A stretch of 64,000 nucleotides of DNA, from NCBI RefSeq assembly GCF_000015285.1, contig NC_008709.1:1860001-1924000 (forward strand), read 5' to 3'. Positions 37,530-46,456 of the stretch are shown here, piece after piece. The notes under the pieces are model-generated. The model did no database searches. It had not been told where the DNA came from and saw only the letters and a program-made list of their open reading frames with translations. The stretch comes from Psychromonas ingrahamii 37 (GTDB taxonomy: Bacteria; Pseudomonadota; Gammaproteobacteria; Enterobacterales; Psychromonadaceae). Both the position numbers and the translations under genes were made by a program. Each line of letters opens with the position of its first letter. The first letter of the stretch is position 1.

Positions 37530-39083
37530 ATGGCAGCTAATATCGCGGCAACTAATATCCGGGCAGATAGTGTTGTCAATATTGTTTGGTTAAAGCGTGA
37601 CCTGCGGCTTAGCGATCATCAGCCGCTGAGCGAATCAATTCAGTCGGGTTTAACTCTATTGTATTACGTTTTTGAGCCTTTATTAATAGCAGATCCTCAT
37701 TACGACAAACGACATTGGCGTTTTATTTGGCAATCAATTGAAGATATTAACACTCAGCTCAGCGCTTTTAATGCCCAGATTTATGTTTATTTTGGTGATG
37801 CGGTTGCCGGCCTTAATGAAATTCAGCAGCGCTTTAACATTACCGGTTTATTTAGCCATGAAGAAGTCGGCTTATTGTCTACTTTTGAGCGCGATAAAGC
37901 GGTTAACAAATGGTGTAAAGCACAAAACATTGTTTGGCATGAAAGTGCATCAGGAGCGGTAACTCGCGGTAAAAAAAATAGAAATAATTGGGACAAAGAT
38001 TGGCGTAAGATAATGAAAGCTGAGTTATGTCAGCCAGCGTTGTCTTGTAACACACTGCTAAGTAAGCAATGTTTAGAGCGGTTACCTCAGTTTATTTTAC
38101 CTGTGTCGTGGTCAACACCTGACGATTTTATGTTAAAAGGTGGTGAGCTTTGGGCGCAAAAAATGCTGCAGTCATTTTTGAATGGCCGAGGTAAAAACTA
38201 TCATTTTGACATATCCAAACCGCAGGCAAGTCGTAAAAGTTGTTCACGGTTATCGCCTTATTTAGCTTGGGGCAATATAAGCTTAAGGCAGTTCTATCAA
38301 ATCATTTTAATGAAAAGACCACAAAACGGTTGGAAACGACCGATAGATGCACTGGCATCTCGGCTGCATTGGCATTGCCATTTTATACAAAAATTTGAAA
38401 GCGAACATCAAATGCAGTGGCGTCCGGTAAATCGAGCTTACAGTAATTTTAGCTATCCTGACCTTCACTGTGGTTTGAGTGTTGAAACGCGATTAAATAA
38501 ATGGAAAACGGCGCAAACAGGCTATCCGCTAGTTGATGCTTGCATGCTTTGTTTAATAAAAACAGGGTATATAAATTTTCGCATGCGCGCGATGTTAGTC
38601 AGTTTTTTGTGCCATCATTTACTGCTAGATTGGCGTTTAGGCGTTAGTTATTTAGCGAAATTATTTCTCGATTTTGAGCCAGGAATTCACTATCCACAAT
38701 TTCAAATGCAGTCAGGGGTAACTGGCACTAATATCATTCGGGTTTATAATCCAGTGAAACAGTCATTGGAAAAAGATAAAGATGGTCTATTTATTAGAAC
38801 ATGGTTGCCACAATTATCAGAGTTGCCAAATGAAATTATTCATACCCCTTGGCAATTATCGCCAATGGAGCAACAGCTTTATCAATGTCAATTAGGTGAG
38901 ACTTATCCTTTACCTATCGTGGATATCAACGAAACAGGTAAGATTGCCCGCGATTTACTCTGGGGTTTTAGAAAGCGATTTGACAGTAAAAAAGAAGGTC
39001 AGCGCATTGTAGCAAAACATGTTCGAGCGACTAAAAAACCGACGAAAGCAAGAAAGCCTAAACCATTAGAAAAGTTAATATGA
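37530..39083 (+). CDS. Photolyase/cryptochrome-like FAD-binding protein
   Basis: This 517-residue protein has a photolyase antenna domain (VNIVWLKRDLRLSDHQPL at ~16-33) and an FAD domain with SRLSPYLAWGNISLRQF, the region ASRLHWHCHFIQKFE, and GYPLVDACMLCLIKTGYINFRMRAMLVSFLCHHLLLDWR. The tail is basic (KPTKARKPKPLEKLI). The arrangement is like class of bacterial 'FAD-binding/deoxyribodipyrimidine photolyase' proteins that accompany CRY-DASH. It begins 6 bases after the CRY-DASH stop. Substrate is not known; the stretch following the antenna differs from classical CPD photolyase. Confidence 0.85.
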   Translation: MAANIAATNIRADSVVNIVWLKRDLRLSDHQPLSESIQSGLTLLYYVFEPLLIADPHYDKRHWRFIWQSIEDINTQLSAFNAQIYVYFGDAVAGLNEIQQRFNITGLFSHEEVGLLSTFERDKAVNKWCKAQNIVWHESASGAVTRGKKNRNNWDKDWRKIMKAELCQPALSCNTLLSKQCLERLPQFILPVSWSTPDDFMLKGGELWAQKMLQSFLNGRGKNYHFDISKPQASRKSCSRLSPYLAWGNISLRQFYQIILMKRPQNGWKRPIDALASRLHWHCHFIQKFESEHQMQWRPVNRAYSNFSYPDLHCGLSVETRLNKWKTAQTGYPLVDACMLCLIKTGYINFRMRAMLVSFLCHHLLLDWRLGVSYLAKLFLDFEPGIHYPQFQMQSGVTGTNIIRVYNPVKQSLEKDKDGLFIRTWLPQLSELPNEIIHTPWQLSPMEQQLYQCQLGETYPLPIVDINETGKIARDLLWGFRKRFDSKKEGQRIVAKHVRATKKPTKARKPKPLEKLI

Positions 39084-39089
39084 TAAGCG

Positions 39090-39272
39090 ATGCATAAAAA
39101 ATTATTGTTACCCCATAAAAATTGTCTCACCTGTAAAAAAGATTTTCTATGGCGCAAAAAATGGCAAGCCAATTGGGAGCATGTGTTGTATTGTTCAGAG
39201 CGATGCCGGCGCAATAAAAACACGATTAATAGTTCACTTAATAGCTCAATCGATAGTCCAAAAAAGAGCTAA
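39090..39272 (+). CDS. DUF2256 family zinc-ribbon protein
   Basis: This 60-residue protein has Cys12, Cys15, Cys35 and Cys39 in CLTC...YCSERC and the DUF2256 core FLWRKKWQANWEHVLYCSERCR, a likely zinc-binding knuckle. Genes of this family are often next to photolyase or cryptochrome genes, and here it sits between two of them, 6 bases after one. The function is unknown; a DNA-binding or partner role is only inferred. Confidence 0.88.
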   Translation: MHKKLLLPHKNCLTCKKDFLWRKKWQANWEHVLYCSERCRRNKNTINSSLNSSIDSPKKS

Positions 39273-39361
39273 ACTCAAACTCAAACTCAAATTTGAACTT
39301 AAACTAAACAAAGCGCTAAATCTGGCGCTAGCCAGCGTTCAAATCAAAGTAAGGTAAATTC

Positions 39362-40912
39362 ATGACGGCAAAACACCTCAGGCTTATATTGGGTGATCAG
39401 CTCAACCCTATGCACACTTGGTTTGAACATATCGACGCTGATGTTGTTTATGTCATCGCGGAGCTTCACCAAGAGGCAAACTATACCAAGCACCATGTGC
39501 AAAAAATAAGTGCATTTTTTGCTGCCATGGCTAATTTTGCCCAAGACCTTGAAAGTAAAGGCCATCGGGTTTGTTACTTAACCTTAGATGACAGTGCAGC
39601 ATATCAAGATCTTCCACAGCTGATAAAAGCATTAGTTGCACGTTATGCTTGTCAAAGCTTTACCTTTCAACGGCCTGACGAATATCGCTTACGAGCTCAA
39701 TTAGCAGGCATGTCAGCGCAGTTAGCTTTACCTGTGGTTGAAGTCGACAGTGAACATTTTTTACTGCCTTTTGATGAGTTACCTAGTCATTTTAAAGCGG
39801 CAACGCACGTAAGAATGGAGAATTTTTATCGCTTGATGCGTAAGCGTTTTTCTATTTTGATGACGGGCTTAAAACCGGCAGGTGGTGCATGGAACTTTGA
39901 CGCGAATAATCGTCAATCATTTAAGCAAGCTGATCTCAAACTTATCCCCAAACCTTTGGTATTTGACAACTCAGCAGACGAGTATTTACAGCGTATAAAA
40001 CAGCATAATATTAATACTATCGGGCATGAGTCGGCCAATGTTGCTTATCCCATTAATCGGCAACAATCCTTAGTATTACTGGATTATTTTTGTCAACATC
40101 AGCTGGCTAATTTTGGCAATTTTCAGGATGCAATGACTGTCGCGTCGCCCTACGCTTGGAGTTTATATCACTCGCGTTTAAGCTTTTCACTTAACTGTAA
40201 AATGCTCAGCCCAATGGAGGTAATTGAAACTGCGCTTATCGCTTATCAAGATTCTGCGGGTAAGATCACATTGGCGCAAATTGAAGGTTTTGTTCGGCAA
40301 ATTCTAGGCTGGCGAGAATATGTCAGAGGTATGTATTGGGTTAATATGCCGAATTACGCAGAGCAAAATTTTTTAGGTGCTAAGCGCAACTTGCCTGCTT
40401 TTTTCTGGAATGCTGACACTAAAATGCAGTGTTTAAAAAGTGCGATATCACAATCACTGGAGCATGCTTATGCCCACCATATTCAACGGTTAATGATCAC
40501 AGGAAATTTTTCTTTATTAGCCGGTATTGCGCCTAGCCAAGTTGATGACTGGTATTTAGGCATCTACATAGACGCGATTGAATGGGTAGAACTACCCAAT
40601 ACTCGCAGCATGGCGCTTTTTGCTGACGGTGGTTGGATTGCAACAAAACCTTATGCAGCAAGTGGTAATTATGTGAATAAAATGAGTGATTATTGTAAAA
40701 ACTGTCATTATAAAGTGAAAGAAAAAGTCAGCTCAAATGCTTGCCCGTTAAATAGTTTATATTGGAACTTTATCGACCAAAACTATGACAAGTTTGCCTC
40801 AAACCATCGCATGAGCTTCCCTATCCGTAACTGGGATAAAGTTGACCCGGCGCAAAAAATTGCCATCAGAGAAAAAGCGGCCGAGTTATTAAATGATTTA
40901 GACAAGTTATAG
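39362..40912 (+). CDS. phrB: Fe-S cluster-containing (6-4) photolyase (FeS-BCP family)
   Basis: This 516-residue photolyase is of the Fe-S bacterial cryptochrome/photolyase class, which repairs (6-4) photoproducts. It begins with the DPRP antenna domain (HLRLILGDQLN). The 4Fe-4S ligands are Cys357, Cys445, Cys448 and Cys461; the spacings 88, 3 and 13 equal those of Agrobacterium PhrB. FAD-site sequences such as IEGFVRQILGWREYVRGMYW and ITGNFSLLAGIAP are intact. The ribosome site AAGGTAAATTC is good. It completes a four-gene light-repair cluster. Confidence 0.95.
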   Translation: MTAKHLRLILGDQLNPMHTWFEHIDADVVYVIAELHQEANYTKHHVQKISAFFAAMANFAQDLESKGHRVCYLTLDDSAAYQDLPQLIKALVARYACQSFTFQRPDEYRLRAQLAGMSAQLALPVVEVDSEHFLLPFDELPSHFKAATHVRMENFYRLMRKRFSILMTGLKPAGGAWNFDANNRQSFKQADLKLIPKPLVFDNSADEYLQRIKQHNINTIGHESANVAYPINRQQSLVLLDYFCQHQLANFGNFQDAMTVASPYAWSLYHSRLSFSLNCKMLSPMEVIETALIAYQDSAGKITLAQIEGFVRQILGWREYVRGMYWVNMPNYAEQNFLGAKRNLPAFFWNADTKMQCLKSAISQSLEHAYAHHIQRLMITGNFSLLAGIAPSQVDDWYLGIYIDAIEWVELPNTRSMALFADGGWIATKPYAASGNYVNKMSDYCKNCHYKVKEKVSSNACPLNSLYWNFIDQNYDKFASNHRMSFPIRNWDKVDPAQKIAIREKAAELLNDLDKL

Positions 40913-40960
40913 ATTTACTCCGTAGTTTTGTAGCGTAAATTAAAAGCCTTTTTCCACAAC

Positions 40961-40979
40961 ACCGTTTGGCGGTTTTTTT
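40961..40979 (+). terminator. Weak terminator after the photolyase cluster
   Basis: ACCG and CGGT form a short stem with a five-base loop, followed by six T. The stem is short, so efficiency is uncertain. Confidence 0.5.
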
Positions 40980-41092
40980 GTAGGTTGGACTTTAGTCTGT
41001 CAACCGTTAAACGGGTGATTAATATTTATTTTTACTCTGTGCTTTTATTATTTATCGCATTGATTTATTTTAATATTGAAAGCAATAACTAG

Positions 41093-41970
41093 GGCGTGTT
41101 GATCTTTCGAGTATGATTTTTAAACAGCATGGTAAAGCGTTATAATTTATTTCGCCAAAAACTAACTACAACACTAAACCATGCCTAGATTAATGTTAAC
41201 TGATAAACGATGGGAAATGCTACTTCATTTAATGAAAAGCACAGGTCGTATTTATAATAAGCCAGAGCACAGGAATACTTTTGAGGGAATTCTCTATCGA
41301 CTTAGAACGGGTATTCCCTGGCGAGATTTACCCAAAGAGTTTGGTGGCTGGAGTAGTATCTTCAGGCGTTTTAACCTTTGGTCTAAGAAAGGTATTTTAT
41401 CCTACCTATTCAAAGAGTTAGCAAAGGATTCCGATTTTGATTGGGTGTTTATAGATGGTTCAATCATTCGTGCTCATCAACATAGTACAGGTGCAGCTAC
41501 AACAGATAGCGAATGTATAGGTAAAAGTCGTGGCGGTAACGCTACAAAAATTTATCTCGCGGTAGATAGCAATGGTTTCCCTATTTATTTTGAACTATCG
41601 GAAGGTCAAAGAAACGATATAACACATGCTCAAAGTTTAGTAGAGCATACCTGTCAGGCTAAAATAGTGATTGCAGATAAAGGGTACGATAGTGATATAT
41701 TTAGGGCGTTTATTGAATCGGAAGGGATGGAATCAGTTATCCCTAAACGGAAATATAACGGTGAAAAGCAAAAAGATGTTGATTGGTGCCTATATAAATA
41801 TCGCCATTTAGTAGAGAATGCATTTGGCCGCATAAAGCATTTTCGTTCTATATCAACCAGATATGACAAGTTGGCTAGAAATTATGCCAGCATGGTATCA
41901 CTGGCATTTATGATGATGTGGTTACCGATGTATTGTTGAGTGTATTTTATACAGCAAAGATCAACACGTC
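41093..41970 (+). mobile_element. Intact IS5-family insertion sequence (IS427-like)
   Basis: This 878-base element has ends GGCGTGTTGATCTTT and AAAGATCAACACGTC, inverted with one mismatch in 15. CTAG flanks it on both sides (41089-41092, 41971-41974), a plausible 4-bp target duplication. It contains one full transposase gene. A relic of its left end occurs at 13113. Confidence 0.85.
41181..41939 (+). CDS. IS5-family transposase
   Basis: This 252-residue DDE transposase is complete. The N-terminal DUF4096-like region is FEGILYRLRTGIPWRDLPKEFGGWSS. The catalytic triad is Asp92 (FIDGS), Asp166 (ADKGYDS) and Glu212 (VENAFGRIKHFR). It is in a single frame, without the programmed frameshift used by some IS427 relatives. 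It fills its element, starting 88 bases from the left end. It is likely still active. Confidence 0.93.
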   Translation: MPRLMLTDKRWEMLLHLMKSTGRIYNKPEHRNTFEGILYRLRTGIPWRDLPKEFGGWSSIFRRFNLWSKKGILSYLFKELAKDSDFDWVFIDGSIIRAHQHSTGAATTDSECIGKSRGGNATKIYLAVDSNGFPIYFELSEGQRNDITHAQSLVEHTCQAKIVIADKGYDSDIFRAFIESEGMESVIPKRKYNGEKQKDVDWCLYKYRHLVENAFGRIKHFRSISTRYDKLARNYASMVSLAFMMMWLPMYC

Positions 41971-42249
41971 CTAGTGATATTCATTGTAAAATCTTTTTTG
42001 TCTTTCGCATTTGTAGTAATGCACTCTTAATTATAGTCAATACTACAAGTGTTGTGGTTGAGTGATTTTGGCCACAAGTTTGTAAGTCGTGGGGGCAAAT
42101 GACTTTGCTCAAAGTGTGACATTATCGAGATAGCTTTTTGGGGCAATGTTTGATGCGTTCAATGATTGCAATAGATACAGCGTTTTCAAATGTTTATCAT
42201 AGGTGAACATATATAGCGGTAAAATGGGATAAATATTGTATAGAGAGCG

Positions 42250-42457
42250 TTTGCGAGTTAGCTTTCTAAGTCGCTTCGGGGCACGTTGCACCTTAGCTTT
42301 TTGTTCTTTAATATCAATTTGAACAACTGATATTAGGTTATACAACAGTTTTTGGGGTGTGGGTGTACGTGGTAGCATCAAGGTTTAATTGATTAGGGTA
42401 TAATATTTGTTTTAACATAATGATCTAAAAGAATATAAGATATGTCCAGCCTTTTTT
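42250..42457 (+). repeat. Intergenic repeat element, copy D
   Basis: It contains TTGCGAGTTAGCTTTCTAAG, ACCTTAGCTTTTTGTTCTTT, ATATCAATTTGAACAACTGA, AAGGTTTAATTGATTAG and ends ATCTAAAAGAATATAAGATA and GTCCAGCCTTTTTT. It ends ~40 bases before the marC stop codon. Confidence 0.8.
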
Positions 42458-42496
42458 CAGTAGTGCAGCTTTGCCGTATCCGGTTGAATAAGTTTG

Positions 42497-43129
42497 TTAG
42501 AGGGCAACCAGACCACTTTGCTTAATGCCATCAAAAATGAATTGAACTGCCAAGGCAGTCAACAATACGCCCATAACACGGGTGATGACATGCATTCCCG
42601 TAATGCCAAGCAAATTTTGGAGCTTGCTTGCAAGCAGCAACGATATGAATGTCAGAAACAAGATTGCCAATAGCGAGAAAATGATTATCACCTGACCCGT
42701 TAAATCTCCATGCTGATTAGCCATAAGTAAAATAGCTGATCCCATTGCACCTGGTCCCGCAATTAGAGGTGTCGCTAATGGAAAAACTGAAATATCCGTT
42801 TTGGAGATCGCTTCTTTCTCCTCATCGTCGGTGGTAGATGTACCTCCTGAAGACCGCGCAAACACCATATCAATACCGATAAGCAATAAAAGAATACCAC
42901 CGGCAGCTCTCAGTGCTGCAAGAGATATACCGAGACTAGATAACAGCAATTCTCCGACCAACGCAAATGCTACCAGAATAGCGGTACCAATTAGCGTGCC
43001 ACGAATAGCCACCGTCCGTTTTTGTTGATCAGTTTGATTTGCTGTTAACGCAGCAAATACCGCGGCAACATCTAATGGCCCTATCGTTGCAAAGAATGTT
43101 GCTAGTGCTAATCCTGCAGTTTCAATCAT
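42497..43129 (-). CDS. MarC family integral membrane protein
   Basis: This 210-residue protein has six TM helices in the MarC (UPF0056) pattern. Family features are FFATIGPLDVAAVFAAL near the start, LRAAGGILLLLIGIDMVF, FPLATPLIAGPGAMGSAILLM, and the C-terminal GITGMHVITRVMGVLLTALAVQFIFDGI. The central loop is rich in Ser, Thr and acidic residues. The function of MarC proteins is unclear; early links to multidrug resistance were not confirmed. GTTAGAGGGCAA occurs in opposite orientation just at the gene's 3' and 5' ends (42496-42507 and 43147-43158). Confidence 0.9.
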   Translation of the reverse strand: MIETAGLALATFFATIGPLDVAAVFAALTANQTDQQKRTVAIRGTLIGTAILVAFALVGELLLSSLGISLAALRAAGGILLLLIGIDMVFARSSGGTSTTDDEEKEAISKTDISVFPLATPLIAGPGAMGSAILLMANQHGDLTGQVIIIFSLLAILFLTFISLLLASKLQNLLGITGMHVITRVMGVLLTALAVQFIFDGIKQSGLVAL

Positions 43130-44319
43130 TGGATTTTTGTCCGGTTATTGCCCTCTAACGAGGCTGTATAAATTCTCCATTTGTAGGGGAAATATACTTT
43201 TAATAAATGTTATCGTCTTTTTTAAAACAACGTGTTAAAAAGTTAATTTTTTCGGAAATTTATAAAAAGTGAGTTATTATACCGCCTATCGTGGTAGAGC
43301 GATCTTTTACCAGACATACCTCACTCAGATTTTGAGGTGCGGAATTAACGCATCCGCCTCTTCAGTTACTATTCACTCATGTAAAACATGGCTAGTACCA
43401 GTAAACTTCCATATTTCGCTTTCTGAGTATCAGTACCTTAATTTCAAAATACGTTTGTATCTTATTGAAATAAAAATAATTATAACTTCGCCGACCACTT
43501 CGCTTATTCAACTACTTGTACAGTGTATGCAAAAAAAATTGTATAATGCGATCAGCTTAGACTGTTATCGGGTAATCCAAAGTTATTTTTAAATCCTAGC
43601 AGTTTTTGTTTTTATTGTGGTAACCACTCTCTCAATTTCAGTGATCGTTGCGCTTTTATCCATTGGTAATATTCGAACAGCGTAGCTTTCTGTTTCTTAA
43701 CAGTATTTTTTCTTCTGAGTCTCGCTTTACCATTGGCATATGTTCTCCCCTGTGCCTTAAATAGTGAAAATTTAAGCTATCGCCGCGCTCGCTTTCTTTC
43801 AAGACCTAGCGTCGTAGGGCCCACGTGAATTTGGCCATGGTTTTCTTGTCTTATAAGTCACGATCGTGGAGGTGGGGGTAGCGAGTTAGATTTTTGAGGT
43901 GCAAAGGGCACATAGCTCCTTAGCTTTTTGTTCTTTTATACCAATTTGAACAATCGATATTAGCTTATATGCCAGTTTTTTGGTTGTGGGTATACGCGGT
44001 AGTATTAAAGTTTTATTGATTAGAATATAATATTTATTTTAACGTGATGATTTAAAAAAATATAAGGTATGGGTATCCAGCCTTTTTTTTGAAGCTAATG
44101 CGTTTTAGTCATATTGACTCTAGTTAACTGTTAATATTGAATAGATCATTTCTATGTGTTATTTGAATAAAATAACTTTAAAAAATTGGCCGTTCCAAAA
44201 CCTTAAAAATTAAATGATAATTTTAACCTCTCACACTTTTTCCAGAACCCTTATGTATGTGGCGCACTCATTAATTGCGCGTTTACAATAAAATCATAAT
44301 TAAAAAGGAAGGGTAAAGT
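43130..44319. other. Long intergenic region
   Basis: It contains repeat copy E (43785-44090). A minus-strand open tail at 43600-43750 (ANGKARLRRKNTVKKQKATL) is unrecognised. A 107-codon plus frame at 43269 has no ribosome site and unusual composition, and is not called. Confidence 0.45.
43785..44090 (+). repeat. Intergenic repeat element, copy E
   Basis: The longest copy with both halves: the left CGCGCTCGCTTTCTTTCAAG, GTGAATTTGGCC and TTATAAGTCACGATCG, then TAGCGAGTTAG, CCTTAGCTTTTTGTTCTTTT, TATGCCAGTTTTTTGGTTGT, and the right end GATTTAAAAAAATATAAGG and GTATCCAGCCTTTTTTTT. Confidence 0.75.
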
Positions 44320-44592
44320 ATGAATAATAAAAAAGCATATATTTGGAAACTCGCTGTATTTTTGCATGCTCAAAAAATGGTAATGTCTGGTGAGGAGTTA
44401 GCTGAGCACCTGAATAGAAACAATTTCCTTACTAGTTATGGCACTGAATATCAGGGTGGGCGCGGTACTTATAAACTGATTAAACAGACATGGGAGTGGC
44501 TAGAAAACGACCTTGTGTTAAATTCAGAAGCACAAGCTGTTGCGTTGGCATTTGTTAAGCAAAATGAAGATACGCATACGAATAAACCATAG
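44320..44592 (+). CDS. Hypothetical protein, 90 residues
   Basis: A small soluble protein with Trp-rich C-terminal half (KLIKQTWEWLENDLVLNSEAQAVALAFVKQ). The middle MSGEELAEHLNRNNFLTSYGTEYQGGRGTYKLIKQ looks like a small helical DNA-binding or adaptor fold, though I cannot assign a family. The ribosome site AAGGAAGGG is strong. It lies 86 bases before the lipoprotein start and may share its transcript. Confidence 0.6.
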   Translation: MNNKKAYIWKLAVFLHAQKMVMSGEELAEHLNRNNFLTSYGTEYQGGRGTYKLIKQTWEWLENDLVLNSEAQAVALAFVKQNEDTHTNKP

Positions 44593-44634
44593 CGTCTTGG
44601 TACTCTCCCTAACTCGCATTGCAGGAGAATAATA

Positions 44635-44688
44635 ATGCACATATTAATTTTAAGAACAGATGCAAGAGATATCTATTTATGCGATTAA
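44635..44688 (+). CDS. Possible 17-codon leader peptide
   Basis: GCAGGAGAATAAT stands at ideal distance from ATG 44635, which opens MHILILRTDARDIYLCD. The stop overlaps the start of the lipoprotein by 10 bases, in a different frame. Such an arrangement suggests translational coupling. The lipoprotein itself has no good ribosome site. Confidence 0.4.
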   Translation: MHILILRTDARDIYLCD

Positions 44689-45368
44689 TTGTTGCTATTT
44701 TTTTTCTTGTTATGCTTACTGCGTGTATTGGAAAAAATATTCGCCAATTTAAAATTGAAAATGTTGCTAAAGCAGATATTGACTTAGTAACTGATATTCA
44801 TATTGAACAACTTCAAAGATTAACTAAATATCTTACCGTGAAACTTTATAAGAGAAACCCGAAAGAGCTGAAAAAAAATCCAGAGATGACTATTGATAAA
44901 CGTATTTATCAATTAATGAAAATAAGAAAAAATCCTAAAGAGGCATTAGCTGAATTAGGTCATTTAGATAATGTTGCAGCTTTAAATTTAGCCTTTTCTG
45001 AGGATTTTTCTGGAGATCGGGTCTTTGCATTAATGGCTGGTGTAACTGTAATGCTCAGTAATTCTTACAATAATCAATTGGAGTTCTATATGCTTGATGA
45101 TATCGATCAACAAAAACTCTATAACAGTGCTCGTAATCTAGAAATCATCTCTTGGAAGTTAAATAATTTAAAAGATGAGAATGGTAATGTATTACTGCTT
45201 AGCAATGGTTATAGTGCGAATGGAGTTGCTAACTATAGTTATGAAAGAGTGTTAAGCCAGATGATTATTATTCAAGATATGATGGCTATACTTATTTCAG
45301 ATAGCACTAACCGTACAATAAATAAAGTTGTGCACGGGCTTGCTTCCTTCTTCTTTATTCCGGTTTGA
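44679..45368 (+). CDS. Predicted lipoprotein of unknown function
   Basis: This 229-residue product begins MRLIVAIFFLVMLTAC, a clear lipobox (LTAC), so it should be lipid-anchored. The mature part is largely helical (DIHIEQLQRLTKYLTVKLYKRNPKELKKNP; LEIISWKLNNLKDENG) and ends with a hydrophobic stretch LASFFFIPV. I chose ATG 44679 because it gives a proper signal; an in-frame TTG at 44619 would place charged residues before it. Related proteins of unknown function occur in gammaproteobacteria. It follows the 90-residue gene. Confidence 0.7.
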   Translation: MRLIVAIFFLVMLTACIGKNIRQFKIENVAKADIDLVTDIHIEQLQRLTKYLTVKLYKRNPKELKKNPEMTIDKRIYQLMKIRKNPKEALAELGHLDNVAALNLAFSEDFSGDRVFALMAGVTVMLSNSYNNQLEFYMLDDIDQQKLYNSARNLEIISWKLNNLKDENGNVLLLSNGYSANGVANYSYERVLSQMIIIQDMMAILISDSTNRTINKVVHGLASFFFIPV

Positions 45369-45371
45369 TAT

Positions 45372-45572
45372 CTATTGATAGTTGTCACTGGTTCGGTTGA
45401 AGTCGGCAAGCATGTCAAGCATGTCAAGCAGGGAGCTATAAGTGACAATCTGAGCAGCTTCCCTAGACTCGCCCTCGATATTGAAAACGTTCCAATACAT
45501 CAGGCCAGCACTTGCCGATATGGGCGACAACAGGACAGTCAGTAGGGTCAGATATTTTTTTATTTTTGTCAT
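45372..45572 (-). CDS. Small exported protein
   Basis: This 66-residue product has a signal peptide (MTKIKKYLTLLTVLLSPISASA) and a short mature part (GLMYWNVFNIEGESREAAQIVTY...). The start resembles the N-termini of longer exported proteins, so it may be a truncated form. It converges with the lipoprotein gene, 3 bases apart. There is no strong ribosome site. Confidence 0.45.
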   Translation of the reverse strand: MTKIKKYLTLLTVLLSPISASAGLMYWNVFNIEGESREAAQIVTYSSLLDMLDMLADFNRTSDNYQ

Positions 45573-45651
45573 GGGATTAACCCCAAAACGCTACGCCATA
45601 AGTTTCCTATATTTGCAATGTCCGCACCATGATCATAAGTAACTGAATTGC

Positions 45652-45873
45652 TTAACAATAACTACTCGGACCAATTGTAAATAATGCCGATGTGTAAAGA
45701 GAGCCGACAGAGTTGTGCTGCATTGATAGATCTTTTGCCATTTGAATGTTTGAGTCTGTGATCGTTTTCTCTTTTTTAGCTGGCAGATAATTGATGATCG
45801 CGATCTCTGATTGGCTCAAATCAGCTTTCACAAGTGATTTAAATAGCGACTTTATCGTTTCATTATTAGTCAT
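45652..45873 (-). CDS. Hypothetical protein, 73 residues
   Basis: The frame begins MTNNETIKSLFKSLVKADLSQ and ends FTIGPSSYC. AAAGGACATCAGTAA lies before the ATG. The family is not recognised and it may be a chance frame, though composition and ribosome site are reasonable. Confidence 0.4.
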   Translation of the reverse strand: MTNNETIKSLFKSLVKADLSQSEIAIINYLPAKKEKTITDSNIQMAKDLSMQHNSVGSLYTSALFTIGPSSYC

Positions 45874-46013
45874 TTACTGATGTCCTTTTGTGTTAGCCGC
45901 TAGTCAACGGTTACTAACCTACACTCATCTTAAAACACACTTATTTGTTCAAAAATTGAACTATACTTAAGTTTGTATCGTAATACCCCCATAAACGACT
46001 CTAGGAGATTATT

Positions 46014-46304
46014 ATGCAACTATCTGAAATCAAATTAGCCATATCCCAACACGGTACACATCCGACGATTATTAGCTATGCCGACTCCAATCATTACTTA
46101 CTGGGTATTAAAGACGAAAAGGGCAGTTTTCAAGGCGCCCGCAATAAAACAGGGGTGTTACTCATTCTTAACTCAATCGAACAAGCTAAAGACTTATTGA
46201 AACAACAAGGTATTCATTACGCCATCATAGAAATTCAAACTGCATATGATGAAATGGTCGGTGATGGTAAGGATGATCATTGTCGTTACCGAGCTGAATT
46301 TTAA
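46014..46304 (+). CDS. DUF6482-like small protein
   Basis: This 96-residue cytoplasmic protein has the pattern of a family found beside stress genes in gammaproteobacteria: TIISYADSNHYLLGIKDEKG, a central LLILNSIEQAKDLLKQQGI, and the C-terminal IIEIQTAYDEMVG. TAGGAGATTATT gives a strong ribosome site. No function is known, and it is monocistronic. Confidence 0.65.
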   Translation: MQLSEIKLAISQHGTHPTIISYADSNHYLLGIKDEKGSFQGARNKTGVLLILNSIEQAKDLLKQQGIHYAIIEIQTAYDEMVGDGKDDHCRYRAEF

Positions 46305-46456
46305 TATCGGACCTCAATTTGGGATGAAGAGATGGGATAAATTGATAAAAATTAGTTTCTTTTTTAGTCAGTTTACTTGCAAGTCACTAATATGAGACGG
46401 GACATTTATAGTGCAAACAAGGTGAATTTAACCGTCAACAACCTATATTAGGTATA

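Noticed and set aside
42109-42381. 90-codon minus-strand frame
   Set aside because: It is antisense to repeat copy D and part of its flank and ends nowhere meaningful.
43269-43592. 107-codon plus-strand frame
   Set aside because: Unusual amino-acid composition, no ribosome site and no recognisable domain; likely chance in AT-rich DNA.
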